From Selenomonas sp. WCT3 (GTDB lineage: Bacteria; Bacillota; Negativicutes; Selenomonadales; Selenomonadaceae): a stretch of DNA of 64,000 bases. The DNA is taken from assembly GCA_900100835.1 (NCBI GenBank), contig FNCM01000009.1, positions 51,519 through 115,518 of the forward strand. The letters run 5' to 3'. The notes under the pieces are model-generated. The model saw only the letters and a program-made list of their open reading frames with translations, had not been told where the DNA came from and did not search any database. Positions 35,226 to 44,498 of this stretch are shown here, one piece after another. The stretch's first letter is position 1. The number at the start of each line of letters is the position of its first letter. Both the position numbers and the translations under genes were made by a program.

Positions 35226-36500
35226 TTTGCCAATCATCATGTTGATGATTTCTTTGTCGGTTTCTTTCATGCCGATGCGGCCGAGACGGCTGATATTGCG
35301 GATGGTGTTTTCGACGCCTTTTAGTACAAGCCCGTCGCCACCGTAGAACTGCTGGCCGTTGCGGTACATCTCAAAGCCTAGGATGCCGGCGTCAACAGCT
35401 GCTGATATCTTGGCGGCACAGGAAGCCTTGGCTCCGTCGCAGACAATGCCGGAGGTGATGGCCAGGGCATTGACGATGGTGTGGATGACGGCTTTGTAGT
35501 CGCCGCCGCAGAGCCAGGCAATGCCGGCACCGGCGCCAGCTCCAGCGCTGACGGCACCGCAGTAGGCGGAGAGCCGGCCGATGCCTTCTTTTTCGTGCAG
35601 GGTAACCAGGTTGGAAAGAAGCAGGGCCCGCAGCAGTTTTTCTTCATCGGCGCCGACTTCTTTGGCGTATTCGATGACTGGCAGCGAGACGGTCATGCCC
35701 TGATTGCCGCTGCCGGAGTTGATAATGACCGGCAGTTCGCAGCCATTCATGCGGGCGTCACTGCCAGCGGCCGCTTTGGCCCGAGCGCGGATATGGATGT
35801 CATTTCCGTAGGCTTTGAGCAGAGTAGAACCGATGTTAGCGCCGTAATTGTTTTTGAGGCCTTCTTCGGCAATGGCCGTATTGTATTGGATTTGGCGCTG
35901 GAGGATATCCCGGACATCGTCCAGGTCGCAGGTCATGGCAAAGTCGTAGATATCCTCGATGGTCATGCTTTCGTAGTCCGGTTTGTCTGTTTCAGGGGTA
36001 TCGACGATTTCTTTTTGGAAGAGAATCTTTCCATTGCGGGTGATTTCCACGATGTTGGTGTGTTCGTTGACGATATGGACGCAGGCGGTATTGCTGCCTT
36101 TGCTGGCGGTTACGAGGATGTCGAGGACGTGGTTGGATTCGGCCGACAGGACGGTGATGGTGGTATTTTCCATGTAGTCGGCAAGTTTTGCCTTGTCTTC
36201 GTCTTTGGCATGGGCGATGACTTCTAGTTCTGCCCTTTCATCGCCAGCGACGACGCCAATGGCGGCGGCAGCTTCAATGCCCTTGCGGCCGTCGGTGTTC
36301 GGTACGATGACGCTTTTTACGTTTTTGATGATGTTGCCGCTGGCGGCGATTTCCAATTTGTCCGGCAGTTCCCCTAAGGCAGCCCGGGCCTTAGCGGCAC
36401 AGTACGCGATGGCGATAGGTTCGGTGCAGCCCATGGCTGGTACGAGTTCCCGCCGGAGAATTTCTACATAGTCCTGATAGATTTTCGACGTTTTTTTCAC
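35223..36500 (-). CDS. cyuA: L-cysteine desulfidase / serine dehydratase alpha-like protein (UPF0597)
   Basis: A 425-residue protein of the CyuA/YhaM (UPF0597) family. Motifs: LVPAMGCTEPIAIAYCAAKAR at the N-terminus, VIINSGSGNQGM in the middle, and the C-terminal ALAITSGIVCDGAKASCAAKI, whose cysteines match iron-sulfur cluster ligands. The family breaks down L-cysteine to pyruvate, sulfide and ammonia in anaerobes. The start is a GTG at 36500, seven bases after GGAG. It has no obvious operon partners; a small unknown gene lies upstream on the same strand. Serine deaminase activity is a possible alternative. Confidence 0.85.
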   Translation of the reverse strand: MKKTSKIYQDYVEILRRELVPAMGCTEPIAIAYCAAKARAALGELPDKLEIAASGNIIKNVKSVIVPNTDGRKGIEAAAAIGVVAGDERAELEVIAHAKDEDKAKLADYMENTTITVLSAESNHVLDILVTASKGSNTACVHIVNEHTNIVEITRNGKILFQKEIVDTPETDKPDYESMTIEDIYDFAMTCDLDDVRDILQRQIQYNTAIAEEGLKNNYGANIGSTLLKAYGNDIHIRARAKAAAGSDARMNGCELPVIINSGSGNQGMTVSLPVIEYAKEVGADEEKLLRALLLSNLVTLHEKEGIGRLSAYCGAVSAGAGAGAGIAWLCGGDYKAVIHTIVNALAITSGIVCDGAKASCAAKISAAVDAGILGFEMYRNGQQFYGGDGLVLKGVENTIRNISRLGRIGMKETDKEIINMMIGK

Positions 36501-36595
36501 GGGGATTCTCCATTCTTTTCCGATTTACATAGCGAATAGTTTTATTATAACGTTTTGGATTGTTTTTGCCAAAGAGGAAATTGCATTTTAGGGGC

Positions 36596-36626
36596 AAAAA
36601 AAGCCTTCCCACAGGTGGGAAGGCTT
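36596..36626 (-). terminator. Intrinsic terminator of the 100-residue gene
   Basis: AAGCCTTCCCAC pairs with GTGGGAAGGCTT, followed by a T-run on the minus strand, immediately after the small gene. Confidence 0.9.
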
Positions 36627-36636
36627 CGTTGCCGAC

Positions 36637-36939
36637 TTATTCAATGCCGTGTTTGCGGCATTCGTTGAAAAAGAAAATTGCGTTGGTGTCTTTTGGATTT
36701 TCATTCCAGAAGTGAATGAGCTTTTGGGCCATATCGTATTTATCCAGTAAAAAGGACAGCAGATTATCGGCTGTTACCGGTCCGCCTACAGACATAAATA
36801 CATCGATATTATGACCGAGGGCATCCAACATTTCCTCGGTGCATTCTTTGTTGGCCAAGGCTTGGGCAAAGCGGATGCCCTGCTCAAGGTCATCGGCATA
36901 GCCGCGCTGTAAAAGCCAGACGGCTATTTGCTTTTCCAT
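36637..36939 (-). CDS. Unknown 100-residue acidic helical protein
   Basis: A 100-residue protein, probably all helical and cytoplasmic. It contains LLQRGYADDLEQGIRFAQALANKE and a C-terminal FFFNECRKHGIE. I do not recognise its family. It is a real gene: AAGGAGGGATCCCT stands before the ATG and a strong terminator follows eleven bases after the stop. It lies between the GGDEF protein and the cysteine desulfidase on the same strand, each with separate control signals, so no function is implied. Confidence 0.65.
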   Translation of the reverse strand: MEKQIAVWLLQRGYADDLEQGIRFAQALANKECTEEMLDALGHNIDVFMSVGGPVTADNLLSFLLDKYDMAQKLIHFWNENPKDTNAIFFFNECRKHGIE

Positions 36940-37004
36940 AGGGATCCCTCCTTCAGCATTTTAGGTATTTTATTATTTCGTGATGGAAGAAAAAAATCCT
37001 TCTT

Positions 37005-37910
37005 CTAAATCACAACCTTTTTATGGATTTTTCGCTTGCGGTCATAAAGCTGCTGGTCGGCGGCGTGGAGGGCTGCCGCGGCAGTATCATAGGAATGAAC
37101 GTCAGCTAATCCGTAGCTGATGGAGACGCGGAAACAGGTCGATTCGTTGCAAAGCAGGCTGCTATGTGTCTGGTGGTCGATGTCGTCTTTGATTGCTTGC
37201 AGCAAATGCTCACAGCGGTCGCGGTCGGTATGGTGAAACAGTATCATGAACTCATCGCCGCCGAAGCGGGCTGTGATGCCATCCTTAGGGGATAGGCCGC
37301 GTTGTAGTGCTTGGGCAACACTTAGCAGGATTTTGTCTCCCATATCGTGGCCATAGGTATCGTTGACTTGCTTGAAATTGTCGATATCCCAGATGGCAAG
37401 GTAAAGCGGGGAATCCGGCTGGGACTGTGCATGACGCTGTTCCAAGGCTTGTGTCAATTCCTTTTGCAGGTAATTTTTGTTGAATAAGCCCGTAAATGGG
37501 TCCCGTGATGAGACTCGTTCGAGTTCATGGATTAGATTCATGACAAAATTTCCTTCGTTGGGATTGTTTTGGGTGAACTGGTTGGTAACATCCATCACGA
37601 GTTCCAGCGCGTATTTTTTTCCTTGCAGCCAGATGGGCCGGGCGATGACAAAGTAGTATCGGTTCTTGGCGTATTCAAATTTGACGTGCTGGCGTTCCTC
37701 GTCATATGCCTGCCGCGATACGCAATTGCTGCAGCGATGTGTCTTTCCCCAGACAGAAAAACACGTTTCGTCCGTGACCGTGCAGGAACCGTCGTGCTGG
37801 TATTTGCAGACGTAATGGCCGTCCTGCTCGACCAGGCGGATAACGTCAAACATCTGCTGGAAGATGCCCTCTTTCATTAGATAATTTGCGAGTTCCTTAT
37901 CCAGTGACAT
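37005..37910 (-). CDS. GGDEF diguanylate cyclase with cysteine-rich sensor domain
   Basis: A 301-residue cytoplasmic protein. The N-terminal 115 residues look PAS-like and carry five cysteines (35, 43, 50, 60, 63), including HRCSNC. This suggests a metal, heme or redox sensor. The GGDEF domain begins with RDPFTGLFNKNYL near 136 and has the active-site GGDEF at 217-221. Asp and Asn substrate residues (WDIDNFKQVNDTYGHDMGD) are intact, so it should make cyclic-di-GMP. No RxxD inhibitory site is seen at the usual place. TTTTAGGAGGA precedes the ATG. It is divergent from narG. Confidence 0.87.
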   Translation of the reverse strand: MSLDKELANYLMKEGIFQQMFDVIRLVEQDGHYVCKYQHDGSCTVTDETCFSVWGKTHRCSNCVSRQAYDEERQHVKFEYAKNRYYFVIARPIWLQGKKYALELVMDVTNQFTQNNPNEGNFVMNLIHELERVSSRDPFTGLFNKNYLQKELTQALEQRHAQSQPDSPLYLAIWDIDNFKQVNDTYGHDMGDKILLSVAQALQRGLSPKDGITARFGGDEFMILFHHTDRDRCEHLLQAIKDDIDHQTHSSLLCNESTCFRVSISYGLADVHSYDTAAAALHAADQQLYDRKRKIHKKVVI

Positions 37911-38047
37911 AGTAGTTCCTCCTAAAATGCATACAAAATCAATTCATGGGGATGTGCTCTATCGTAGTGTAATGATATGTTCTCCGCCTGTCGATGCTTT
38001 TTGTTACAAAATCGGGGATATCCTTTTGGCTTCTTTATCAATGGCAA

Positions 38048-38089
38048 GTGATGTTTGTCACATGAAAAATCAACGAAGTCGAATAAAAT
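38048..38089 (+). promoter_or_regulatory. Class II operator and -10 of narGHJI
   Basis: GTGAT-GTTT-GTCAC (38048-38061), reading GTGA-N6-TCAC, is centred 29.5 bp before TAAAAT (38084-38089). The transcription start would be near 38096, which argues against the ATG at 38099 being the narG start. Confidence 0.75.
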
Positions 38090-38128
38090 AAGAAAAAAAT
38101 GATGTTATGTTTTGGGAAGGAGATTAAC

Positions 38129-41100
38129 GTGAGCAACATCTTTAAGAAGTTCAAGTACCTGGTTCCGAAAGAGCAATCGGCCAGTGGTCATCAAGAGCTC
38201 CATGAAGGCGGGCGCGACTGGGAAAACATGTATCGTGACCGCTGGTCTTTTGACAAGTGTGTACATTCTACCCATGGGGTCAATTGTACGGGTTCCTGCA
38301 GTTGGAATATCTACGTCAAAAATGGTCTGGTGGCCTGGGAGAATCAGATTCACGATTACCCGGAGACCGGGCCGGATATGCCGGATTTTGAACCCCGTGG
38401 CTGTCCCCGCGGGGCGTCGTTTTCCTGGTATCTTTACAGCCCGCATCGTATCAAGTACCCCTATCTGCGCAGCGAGCTGGCAACTCTTTGGCGTGAGGCC
38501 AAGAAAGAGCATAAGACAGCGCTGGCAGCTTGGCAGAGCATTGCCAATGACCCGGCAAAGATGAAACAGTACAAACAGGCCCGCGGTATGGGCGGCTTTG
38601 TGCGCTCAAATTGGGAGGAGGCGGCGGAAATCGTCGCGGCTTCCGTGCTGCACACCGCAACGAAATACGGCCCGGACCGCATTTTTGGCTTTTCGGTTAT
38701 TCCGGCAAAATCCATGCTGTCCTATGCCGGTGGCATTCGCTTTATTCAGATGCTGGGAGGAGCGGGGCTTTCCTTTTATGACTGGTATGCGGATTTGCCG
38801 CCAGCCAGCCCGCAGATTTGGGGCGACCAGACGGATGTACCGGAATCCTCGGATTGGTACAACGCCGGCTACATCATGACTTGGGGCTCTAACGTACCCC
38901 AGACCCGGACGCCTGATGCACACTTTTTGACCGAGGCCCGTTATAAGGGTACGAAGGTGGTCTCGGTATCGCCAGACTATGCCGAATCCACGGCGGTGGC
39001 GGACACTTGGATTCCCCTTAAAGTGGGCAGTGACTCGGCTTTTGCCATGGCAATGGGGCATGTCATCCTCAACGAATACTATTGGGGGGAGCCCTGTAAC
39101 TTCTTCTTGGACTACACGCGCAAGTATACGGATTTCCCCTTCCTGGTGCGCTTGGTGAAAAAAGAAAATGGCAAATATCATACGGACCGTTATCTGACTG
39201 CCTCCGATTTTGGCCGGGAGGATGCCAATTCGGCGTTTAAGTATTATGTCATCGACGAGAAAACCGGCCAGCTGGTCATACCAAATGGCACCATTGGCGA
39301 TCGTTGGGATCGTCATGAGAAGTGGAACCTTCGCGAGGAAAATGCCGATACCGGTGAAAAAATCCTGCCGCAGCTTTCGATTCTCGGCTGTATGGACGAA
39401 GTGGCGGAACTGGAACTTCCTTACTTTGGCAACGAGCGGGAATCCCGGTCGCTTACGCGGGCGGTTCCGGTCAAGCGGGTCAAGACGAAAGAGGGCGAGA
39501 TACTCGTTACCACCGTTTATGATTTGACTTTGGCCAACTATTCCATTGACCGCGGCCTTGGTGGCGAGGCTGCTTCTTCCTATGAAGAAGATATCCCCTA
39601 TACGCCGAAATGGCAGGAAAAATATACTGGCGTTTCGATGGACACGGTTATCCATACGGCGCGGGAGTTTGCGGATAATTCCATCAAGACGAAGGGCCGC
39701 ACTATGGTCATCATGGGTGGTGGCATCAACCATTGGTTCCATGCGGATATTGTCTACCGCGCTATCTTGAACAACCTGCTGTTCGTGGCGGCGGAGGGCC
39801 GCAATGGCGGCGGTTGGGCCCATTATGTCGGCCAGGAGAAACTACGTCCCGCCGAGGGCTGGCAGCGCATCATGACGGGGCTTGACTGGAAAAAGCCGCC
39901 GCGGTTGCAGAATTCGACTTCCTTCTATTACTTTGCCACGGACCAATGGCGCAGCGATGAGATTGATGTGGCCGACATTACCTCGCCTACTGAAAAACCG
40001 CGTTACCGTCATGCCGGCGACTACAATGTCATGGCGGCGCGGCTGGGCTGGCTGCCGTCGTATCCGACCTTTAACAAGAGCGGCCAGCAGCTCCATGATG
40101 AAGCAGCTGCCGCTGGCAAGGAGGTCAAGCAGTATATTGTCGACAGTCTCAAAGATAAGAGCTTGCAATTTGCCATCGAAGACCCGGATGCGCCGGAAAA
40201 TTTCCCGCGCAACCTGTTCCTGTGGCGCAACAATCTCATCGGTTCCTCTTCAAAGGGGCATGAATTCTATTTGAAATATCTGCTGGGTACCAAGAATAGC
40301 TTGTTTGCCGAGGAGGAGTGTGCCCTTCGTCCGTCGGAAATCAAATGGCGGGAAGCAGCTGAGTTGGAGCAGGCCGGTGGTGCAGCCGAGGGAAAACTGG
40401 ATCTCTTGGTGGATATTGATTTCCGTATGGCCTCGTCGGCATTGTATGCCGATGTGGTTTTGCCGACAGCCACCTGGTATGAAAAGGATGACCTTTCCTC
40501 GACGGATATGCATCCCTTTGTGCATCCCTTCCAGGCAGCGATTGATCCCATGTGGGAATCCCGCACTGACTGGGATATCTTCCGCACCCTGGCCAAAAAG
40601 GTCTCGGAGGTAGCTAAGGAAGCGGATCTCAAGCCACTCAAGGATGTGGTGGCGATGCCAATCCAGCATGATACCAAGGGAGAGATTGCCCAGCCCTATG
40701 GCAAGATTCGCGACTGGAGCAAGGGGGAGTGTGAACCAATACCGGGCAAGACAATGCCGAATCTCATCGAGACGGAACTTGACTATACGAAGCTCTATGA
40801 AAAATGGATTGCACTGGGACCAGGTGTTGCCAAGATCATGGGAGCTGAGGCGATGACCTGGAGTTCCGAGAGCGAATATCAGGAAATCGGCAAGCGCAAT
40901 GGCCTGGTGGATAACAAGGCGTATGTATCCTATGGCTGCCCGTCCATTTATTCGGCAAAACAAGCCGCTGATGCGGTTTTGGGGCTTTCTTCGACCACCA
41001 ATGGCAAGGTGGCCGTTAAGGCCTGGGAAGCCTGTGAGAAGGAATCTGGTCTCAGTAATCTCACGCGGCTGGCCAAAGACCGCGAAAGTGAGCGCTTCAC

Positions 41101-41812
41101 CTTTGAACAGCTGACGGTACAGCCCAAGGAGTCCATCACGTCACCGACCTTTACGGGTTCCAATCAGAATCGCCGCTATACGCCCTTTACGACCAATATC
41201 GAGGAGCTTTTGCCCTTCCGCACGAATACGGGCCGTCAGCATTTCTATCTGGACCATGAGCTGATGCGTGAAGCCGGCGAGGCCATGGCGACCTACCGGC
41301 CCATCCTCGACTATGCGCCAATCAAGCAGAAGCTTGGCGGTTGCAAGGAACTTACGCTGAAATATTTGACGCCTCACAACAAATGGAGCACCCACTCCAT
41401 GTATTTTGACAGCCAGCAGCTGCTTACCCTGTTCCGTGGCGGTCAGTCCGTTTGGTTTAACGAGAAGGATGCCAAGGAATTGGGCGTCAAGGATAACGAT
41501 TGGGTGGAACTCTATAACCATAACGGCGTGGTGGTATCCCGGGCCGTGGTGACCCCACGTCTGCCCCAGGGCGTAGTCTACATGCACCATGCCCAGGATA
41601 ACCACATCAACGTTCCGGGATCGAAGATTTCTGGTACCCGTGGCGGTACCCACAACACGCCGACGCGGCTGCACATGAAGCCAACCCATATGATTGGCGG
41701 CTATGGGCAGCTAAGTTATGGCTTTAACTATTATGGACCAACTGGCAACCAGCGCGATATGTATGTAGTAGCCCGCAAAATGCAGGGGGAGGTAGATTGG
41801 CTTGAAGATTAA
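38129..41812 (+). CDS. narG: Respiratory nitrate reductase alpha subunit
   Basis: A 1227-residue molybdopterin enzyme that reduces nitrate to nitrite at a bis-MGD centre on the cytoplasmic face. The N-terminus shows the NarG iron-sulfur segment with histidine and cysteines (CVHSTHGVNCTGSCSW). Later motifs include the Mo-site region NAGYIMTWGSNVPQTRTPDAH and the C-terminal MHHAQDNHINVPGSKISGTRGG. There is no twin-arginine signal; the N-terminus SNIFKKFKYLVPKE is the usual NarJ-binding vestige. I start at GTG 38129, seven bases after AAGGAG. The stop overlaps narH by 11 bp. The promoter has a Crp/Fnr class II site. Confidence 0.96.
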   Translation: MSNIFKKFKYLVPKEQSASGHQELHEGGRDWENMYRDRWSFDKCVHSTHGVNCTGSCSWNIYVKNGLVAWENQIHDYPETGPDMPDFEPRGCPRGASFSWYLYSPHRIKYPYLRSELATLWREAKKEHKTALAAWQSIANDPAKMKQYKQARGMGGFVRSNWEEAAEIVAASVLHTATKYGPDRIFGFSVIPAKSMLSYAGGIRFIQMLGGAGLSFYDWYADLPPASPQIWGDQTDVPESSDWYNAGYIMTWGSNVPQTRTPDAHFLTEARYKGTKVVSVSPDYAESTAVADTWIPLKVGSDSAFAMAMGHVILNEYYWGEPCNFFLDYTRKYTDFPFLVRLVKKENGKYHTDRYLTASDFGREDANSAFKYYVIDEKTGQLVIPNGTIGDRWDRHEKWNLREENADTGEKILPQLSILGCMDEVAELELPYFGNERESRSLTRAVPVKRVKTKEGEILVTTVYDLTLANYSIDRGLGGEAASSYEEDIPYTPKWQEKYTGVSMDTVIHTAREFADNSIKTKGRTMVIMGGGINHWFHADIVYRAILNNLLFVAAEGRNGGGWAHYVGQEKLRPAEGWQRIMTGLDWKKPPRLQNSTSFYYFATDQWRSDEIDVADITSPTEKPRYRHAGDYNVMAARLGWLPSYPTFNKSGQQLHDEAAAAGKEVKQYIVDSLKDKSLQFAIEDPDAPENFPRNLFLWRNNLIGSSSKGHEFYLKYLLGTKNSLFAEEECALRPSEIKWREAAELEQAGGAAEGKLDLLVDIDFRMASSALYADVVLPTATWYEKDDLSSTDMHPFVHPFQAAIDPMWESRTDWDIFRTLAKKVSEVAKEADLKPLKDVVAMPIQHDTKGEIAQPYGKIRDWSKGECEPIPGKTMPNLIETELDYTKLYEKWIALGPGVAKIMGAEAMTWSSESEYQEIGKRNGLVDNKAYVSYGCPSIYSAKQAADAVLGLSSTTNGKVAVKAWEACEKESGLSNLTRLAKDRESERFTFEQLTVQPKESITSPTFTGSNQNRRYTPFTTNIEELLPFRTNTGRQHFYLDHELMREAGEAMATYRPILDYAPIKQKLGGCKELTLKYLTPHNKWSTHSMYFDSQQLLTLFRGGQSVWFNEKDAKELGVKDNDWVELYNHNGVVVSRAVVTPRLPQGVVYMHHAQDNHINVPGSKISGTRGGTHNTPTRLHMKPTHMIGGYGQLSYGFNYYGPTGNQRDMYVVARKMQGEVDWLED

Positions 41813-43220
41813 AGCGCAGATTTCCATGGTCATGAATCTTGATAAGTGTATTGGCTGCCATACGTGCTCCATTGCCTGCAAGAATGTCTGGACCAACCGC
41901 CAAGGGGCGGAATATATGTATTTCAACAATGTGGAGACGAAACCCGGTATCGGCTATCCGAAGCATTGGGAAGACCAGCAAAAATGGAAAGGCGGCTGGG
42001 AGCTCAAACATGGCAAGCTGCAGCTGCGTTCCGGATCGAAACCGGAACGGCTGTTAAAGCTTTTCTATCATCCGGATCAGCCGGAGATGGAGGATTACTA
42101 TGAACCCTGGACCTATGACTATGAGTCCTTGATTTCGTCCAAGCGCAAGAAACATCAGCCCGTGGCGCGTCCCCGGTCGCTGATAACCCAAAAGCGCATG
42201 GAAATCAAATGGGGCCCGAACTGGGAAGATGATTTGGCCGATGGCGAGTCCGTCCGTCAGGATATCAACCTCAAAAATATGGCTGACGAAATCACCATGG
42301 AATTCCATGACTTGTTCATGAAATATTTGCCCCGGGTCTGCAATCATTGCCTGAATCCGGCCTGTGTGGCGGCTTGTCCTTCCGGGGCAATTTACAAGCG
42401 CGAGGAAGATGGTGTCGTGCTGGTTTCTCAGGATGGCTGCCGCGGTTGGCGTCATTGCATCCCGGCCTGCCCCTATAAAAAAGTCTACTTCAACTGGAAG
42501 ACCAATAAGGCGGAGAAGTGCATATTCTGTTTCCCGCGGTTGGAAAACGGCTTGCCGACAATCTGCACCGATACCTGTGTGGGCCGCCTGCGTTATATGG
42601 GCGTTGTGCTCTATGATATGGATAAGGTTAAAGAAGCGGCCTCCGAGCCGGAGGCCGGCAATATCTACCACCGGGTCTTGGATATCCTTCAGGACCCCAA
42701 TGACCCGGCGGTTATCGAAGCTGCCCGTCAGCAGGGCATTCCCGAAAACTGGCTCAAGGCGGCGCAGAATTCGCCGGTCTACAAAATGATTAAAGAGTGG
42801 AAGATTGCTCTGCCACTTCATGCTGAATATCGGACGCTGCCCATGGTTTGGTATGTACCACCCCTTTCGCCGATTACCCGCCGAATGGAAGCGGATGTCT
42901 ACCTGCCGGAGGTTCAGGAGATGCGCATTCCGCTGGCTTACTTGGCGGAACTTTTCGGTGCCGGCAATGCCGAGGTGGTAGCTAAGTCCCTTCAAAAGCT
43001 GTTGAACATGCGCCAAGTTATGCGCTGCCGGGAAACTGGGGAGGAACTTCCTCCGCATTTGGCGAAGGATGCGGCCCTTTATCAGGAGATGTATCGCCTG
43101 TTGGCCATTGCCAAATATAAAGATCGGTTCAATATACCCGCTGGGCTTTCGGAGCAGTCCCAGGACAAGCTTCATCAGCTGCAGGGAACTTGTGGTTATA
43201 ACTGTCCAGGAGGGTGCTGA
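41802..43220 (+). CDS. narH: Respiratory nitrate reductase beta subunit
   Basis: A 472-residue iron-sulfur protein that carries electrons from NarI heme to NarG. The four ferredoxin-type cysteine groups are visible: CIGCHTCSIACKN, CNHCLNPACVAACPSGA, CRGWRHCIPACPYKK, and CIFCFPR with CTDTCVGR. The tryptophan in GCRGWRHC marks the site that makes the 3Fe-4S cluster. Translation starts at TTG 41802, downstream of GGGGGAGG and inside the narG end. The C-terminus is cysteine-containing (CGYNCPGGC), a tail I would not expect in E. coli NarH. Confidence 0.96.
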   Translation: MKIKAQISMVMNLDKCIGCHTCSIACKNVWTNRQGAEYMYFNNVETKPGIGYPKHWEDQQKWKGGWELKHGKLQLRSGSKPERLLKLFYHPDQPEMEDYYEPWTYDYESLISSKRKKHQPVARPRSLITQKRMEIKWGPNWEDDLADGESVRQDINLKNMADEITMEFHDLFMKYLPRVCNHCLNPACVAACPSGAIYKREEDGVVLVSQDGCRGWRHCIPACPYKKVYFNWKTNKAEKCIFCFPRLENGLPTICTDTCVGRLRYMGVVLYDMDKVKEAASEPEAGNIYHRVLDILQDPNDPAVIEAARQQGIPENWLKAAQNSPVYKMIKEWKIALPLHAEYRTLPMVWYVPPLSPITRRMEADVYLPEVQEMRIPLAYLAELFGAGNAEVVAKSLQKLLNMRQVMRCRETGEELPPHLAKDAALYQEMYRLLAIAKYKDRFNIPAGLSEQSQDKLHQLQGTCGYNCPGGC

Positions 43221-43221
43221 T

Positions 43222-43752
43222 ATGGGAGCACAGGAATATAAAGAGACACTATCGCTGGCGGCGTATCTTTTTGATTACCCGGATGCAAAATGGTGGGAGT
43301 CGTTAAAGGAGGCGCGATTGGCCGCGGAAAAAGCCCCGGCCCATCAAATTCGCGAGGAACTGCTGGCAGTCATTGACTATATCCAGGAGATGGGACAGAA
43401 GGAATACGAAGAATGGTATGTCCGCGTATTTGAATTTTCGGCTAACACCAATCTGTATCTGACGATGCACAACCGCACGGATTTTGGCCGGCAGTCAAAG
43501 GACATGTTGGAGTTTAAGCGGCTGTTTTTGGAAAACGGCTTTGACACCAATAAGGAATTGCCGGATTATCTGCCGGCGGTTTTGGAGCTTTCGGCAGCCC
43601 TTTCCAGGGAGCGGGCCCGTGACGTTTTAGCCGTGGCGGCTCCCAAATTGGAGTTGCTGCGCAGCCGTTTTGCCGAAGCCAAATTGGCGCATACGTTTTT
43701 GCTGGATGTCATCTTGACTACAGCAGAGGAATTGGAGAGTGAGACTGCATGA
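43222..43752 (+). CDS. narJ: NarJ, nitrate reductase maturation chaperone
   Basis: A 176-residue cytoplasmic chaperone of the TorD/NarJ group: LSLAAYLFDYPDAKWWESL at the N-terminus, YVRVFEFSANTNLYLTMHNRTDFGRQ in the middle. It binds the NarG N-terminus and helps insert the molybdenum cofactor. ATG 43222 is the right start because AGGAGGG precedes it; a longer ORF from 43069 only overlaps narH. Its stop overlaps narI by four bases (ATGA). Confidence 0.93.
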   Translation: MGAQEYKETLSLAAYLFDYPDAKWWESLKEARLAAEKAPAHQIREELLAVIDYIQEMGQKEYEEWYVRVFEFSANTNLYLTMHNRTDFGRQSKDMLEFKRLFLENGFDTNKELPDYLPAVLELSAALSRERARDVLAVAAPKLELLRSRFAEAKLAHTFLLDVILTTAEELESETA

Positions 43753-44414
43753 TGGCGTTTTTATATGGCGTGCTGCCTTATATCGCATTGACGATACTTG
43801 TTGGCGGGACAATTATTCGCTATACGTATTTCGAACGGAATTGGACGACTAAGTCCAGTGAATTTTTGTCCAAGGGGGACAGCAAATGGGGCAATCCCTT
43901 GTTTCATCTGGGATTGGTCATGGCCTTTGGGGGCCATTTTGTCGGTGTCCTGGTGCCCAAATTCGTGACGGAAATGGGAGGAACCGATGAACACACGTAT
44001 CATCTGATGTCCTTGGCGGGCGGCATCCCGGCAGGTATCCTGTTTTTAGGGGGCTTCCTGCTGATCTTGAAGCGGCGCTTTGCTGGCAGTGCCCGTCTGA
44101 AGGTCAACACCAGCCGCCTGGACTGCTGGCTTTATCTGGTGCTTTTGGTCACCTTGGTATCGGGGATGCTGGCAACTCTGTCCAATATTCCGGGAACCTT
44201 TGACTATCGGGAGACGATTTCTCCCTGGTTCCGTTCCGTGCTCCTGCTGCAGCCTGAAGTATCGCTGATGGCTAGGGTACCGGTTCTATTCCAGCTGCAT
44301 ATGATATGCTGGATGCTTTTGGCGATTCTTTTCCCCTTTACCCGGCTGGTTCATTGTCTGAGTTTTCCCCTGGAGTATTTTTTCCGCCGGGATATCATCT
44401 ATCGCCGGAAATGA
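43749..44414 (+). CDS. narI: NarI, cytochrome b subunit of nitrate reductase
   Basis: A 221-residue membrane protein with five helices. Histidine ligands for two b hemes are visible in NPLFHLGLVMAFGGHFVG and in FQLHMICWML...RLVHCLSFP. It oxidises menaquinol on the outer side and passes electrons to NarH. Length and helix pattern match the family. It completes narGHJI; a small His-rich gene follows after 84 bp. Confidence 0.95.
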   Translation: MMAFLYGVLPYIALTILVGGTIIRYTYFERNWTTKSSEFLSKGDSKWGNPLFHLGLVMAFGGHFVGVLVPKFVTEMGGTDEHTYHLMSLAGGIPAGILFLGGFLLILKRRFAGSARLKVNTSRLDCWLYLVLLVTLVSGMLATLSNIPGTFDYRETISPWFRSVLLLQPEVSLMARVPVLFQLHMICWMLLAILFPFTRLVHCLSFPLEYFFRRDIIYRRK

Positions 44415-44498
44415 TGGCCACCCCCAAGACTTTTTTCCGGTATTCTTGTATAATAGGTAGCAGTGAATGACAACGGATAAGTTTTGAGGAGAGATAAA

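Noticed and set aside
38606-39823. A 405-codon open frame opposite narG, and similar ones opposite narH and other large genes
   Set aside because: All are shadows of conserved genes on the plus strand.
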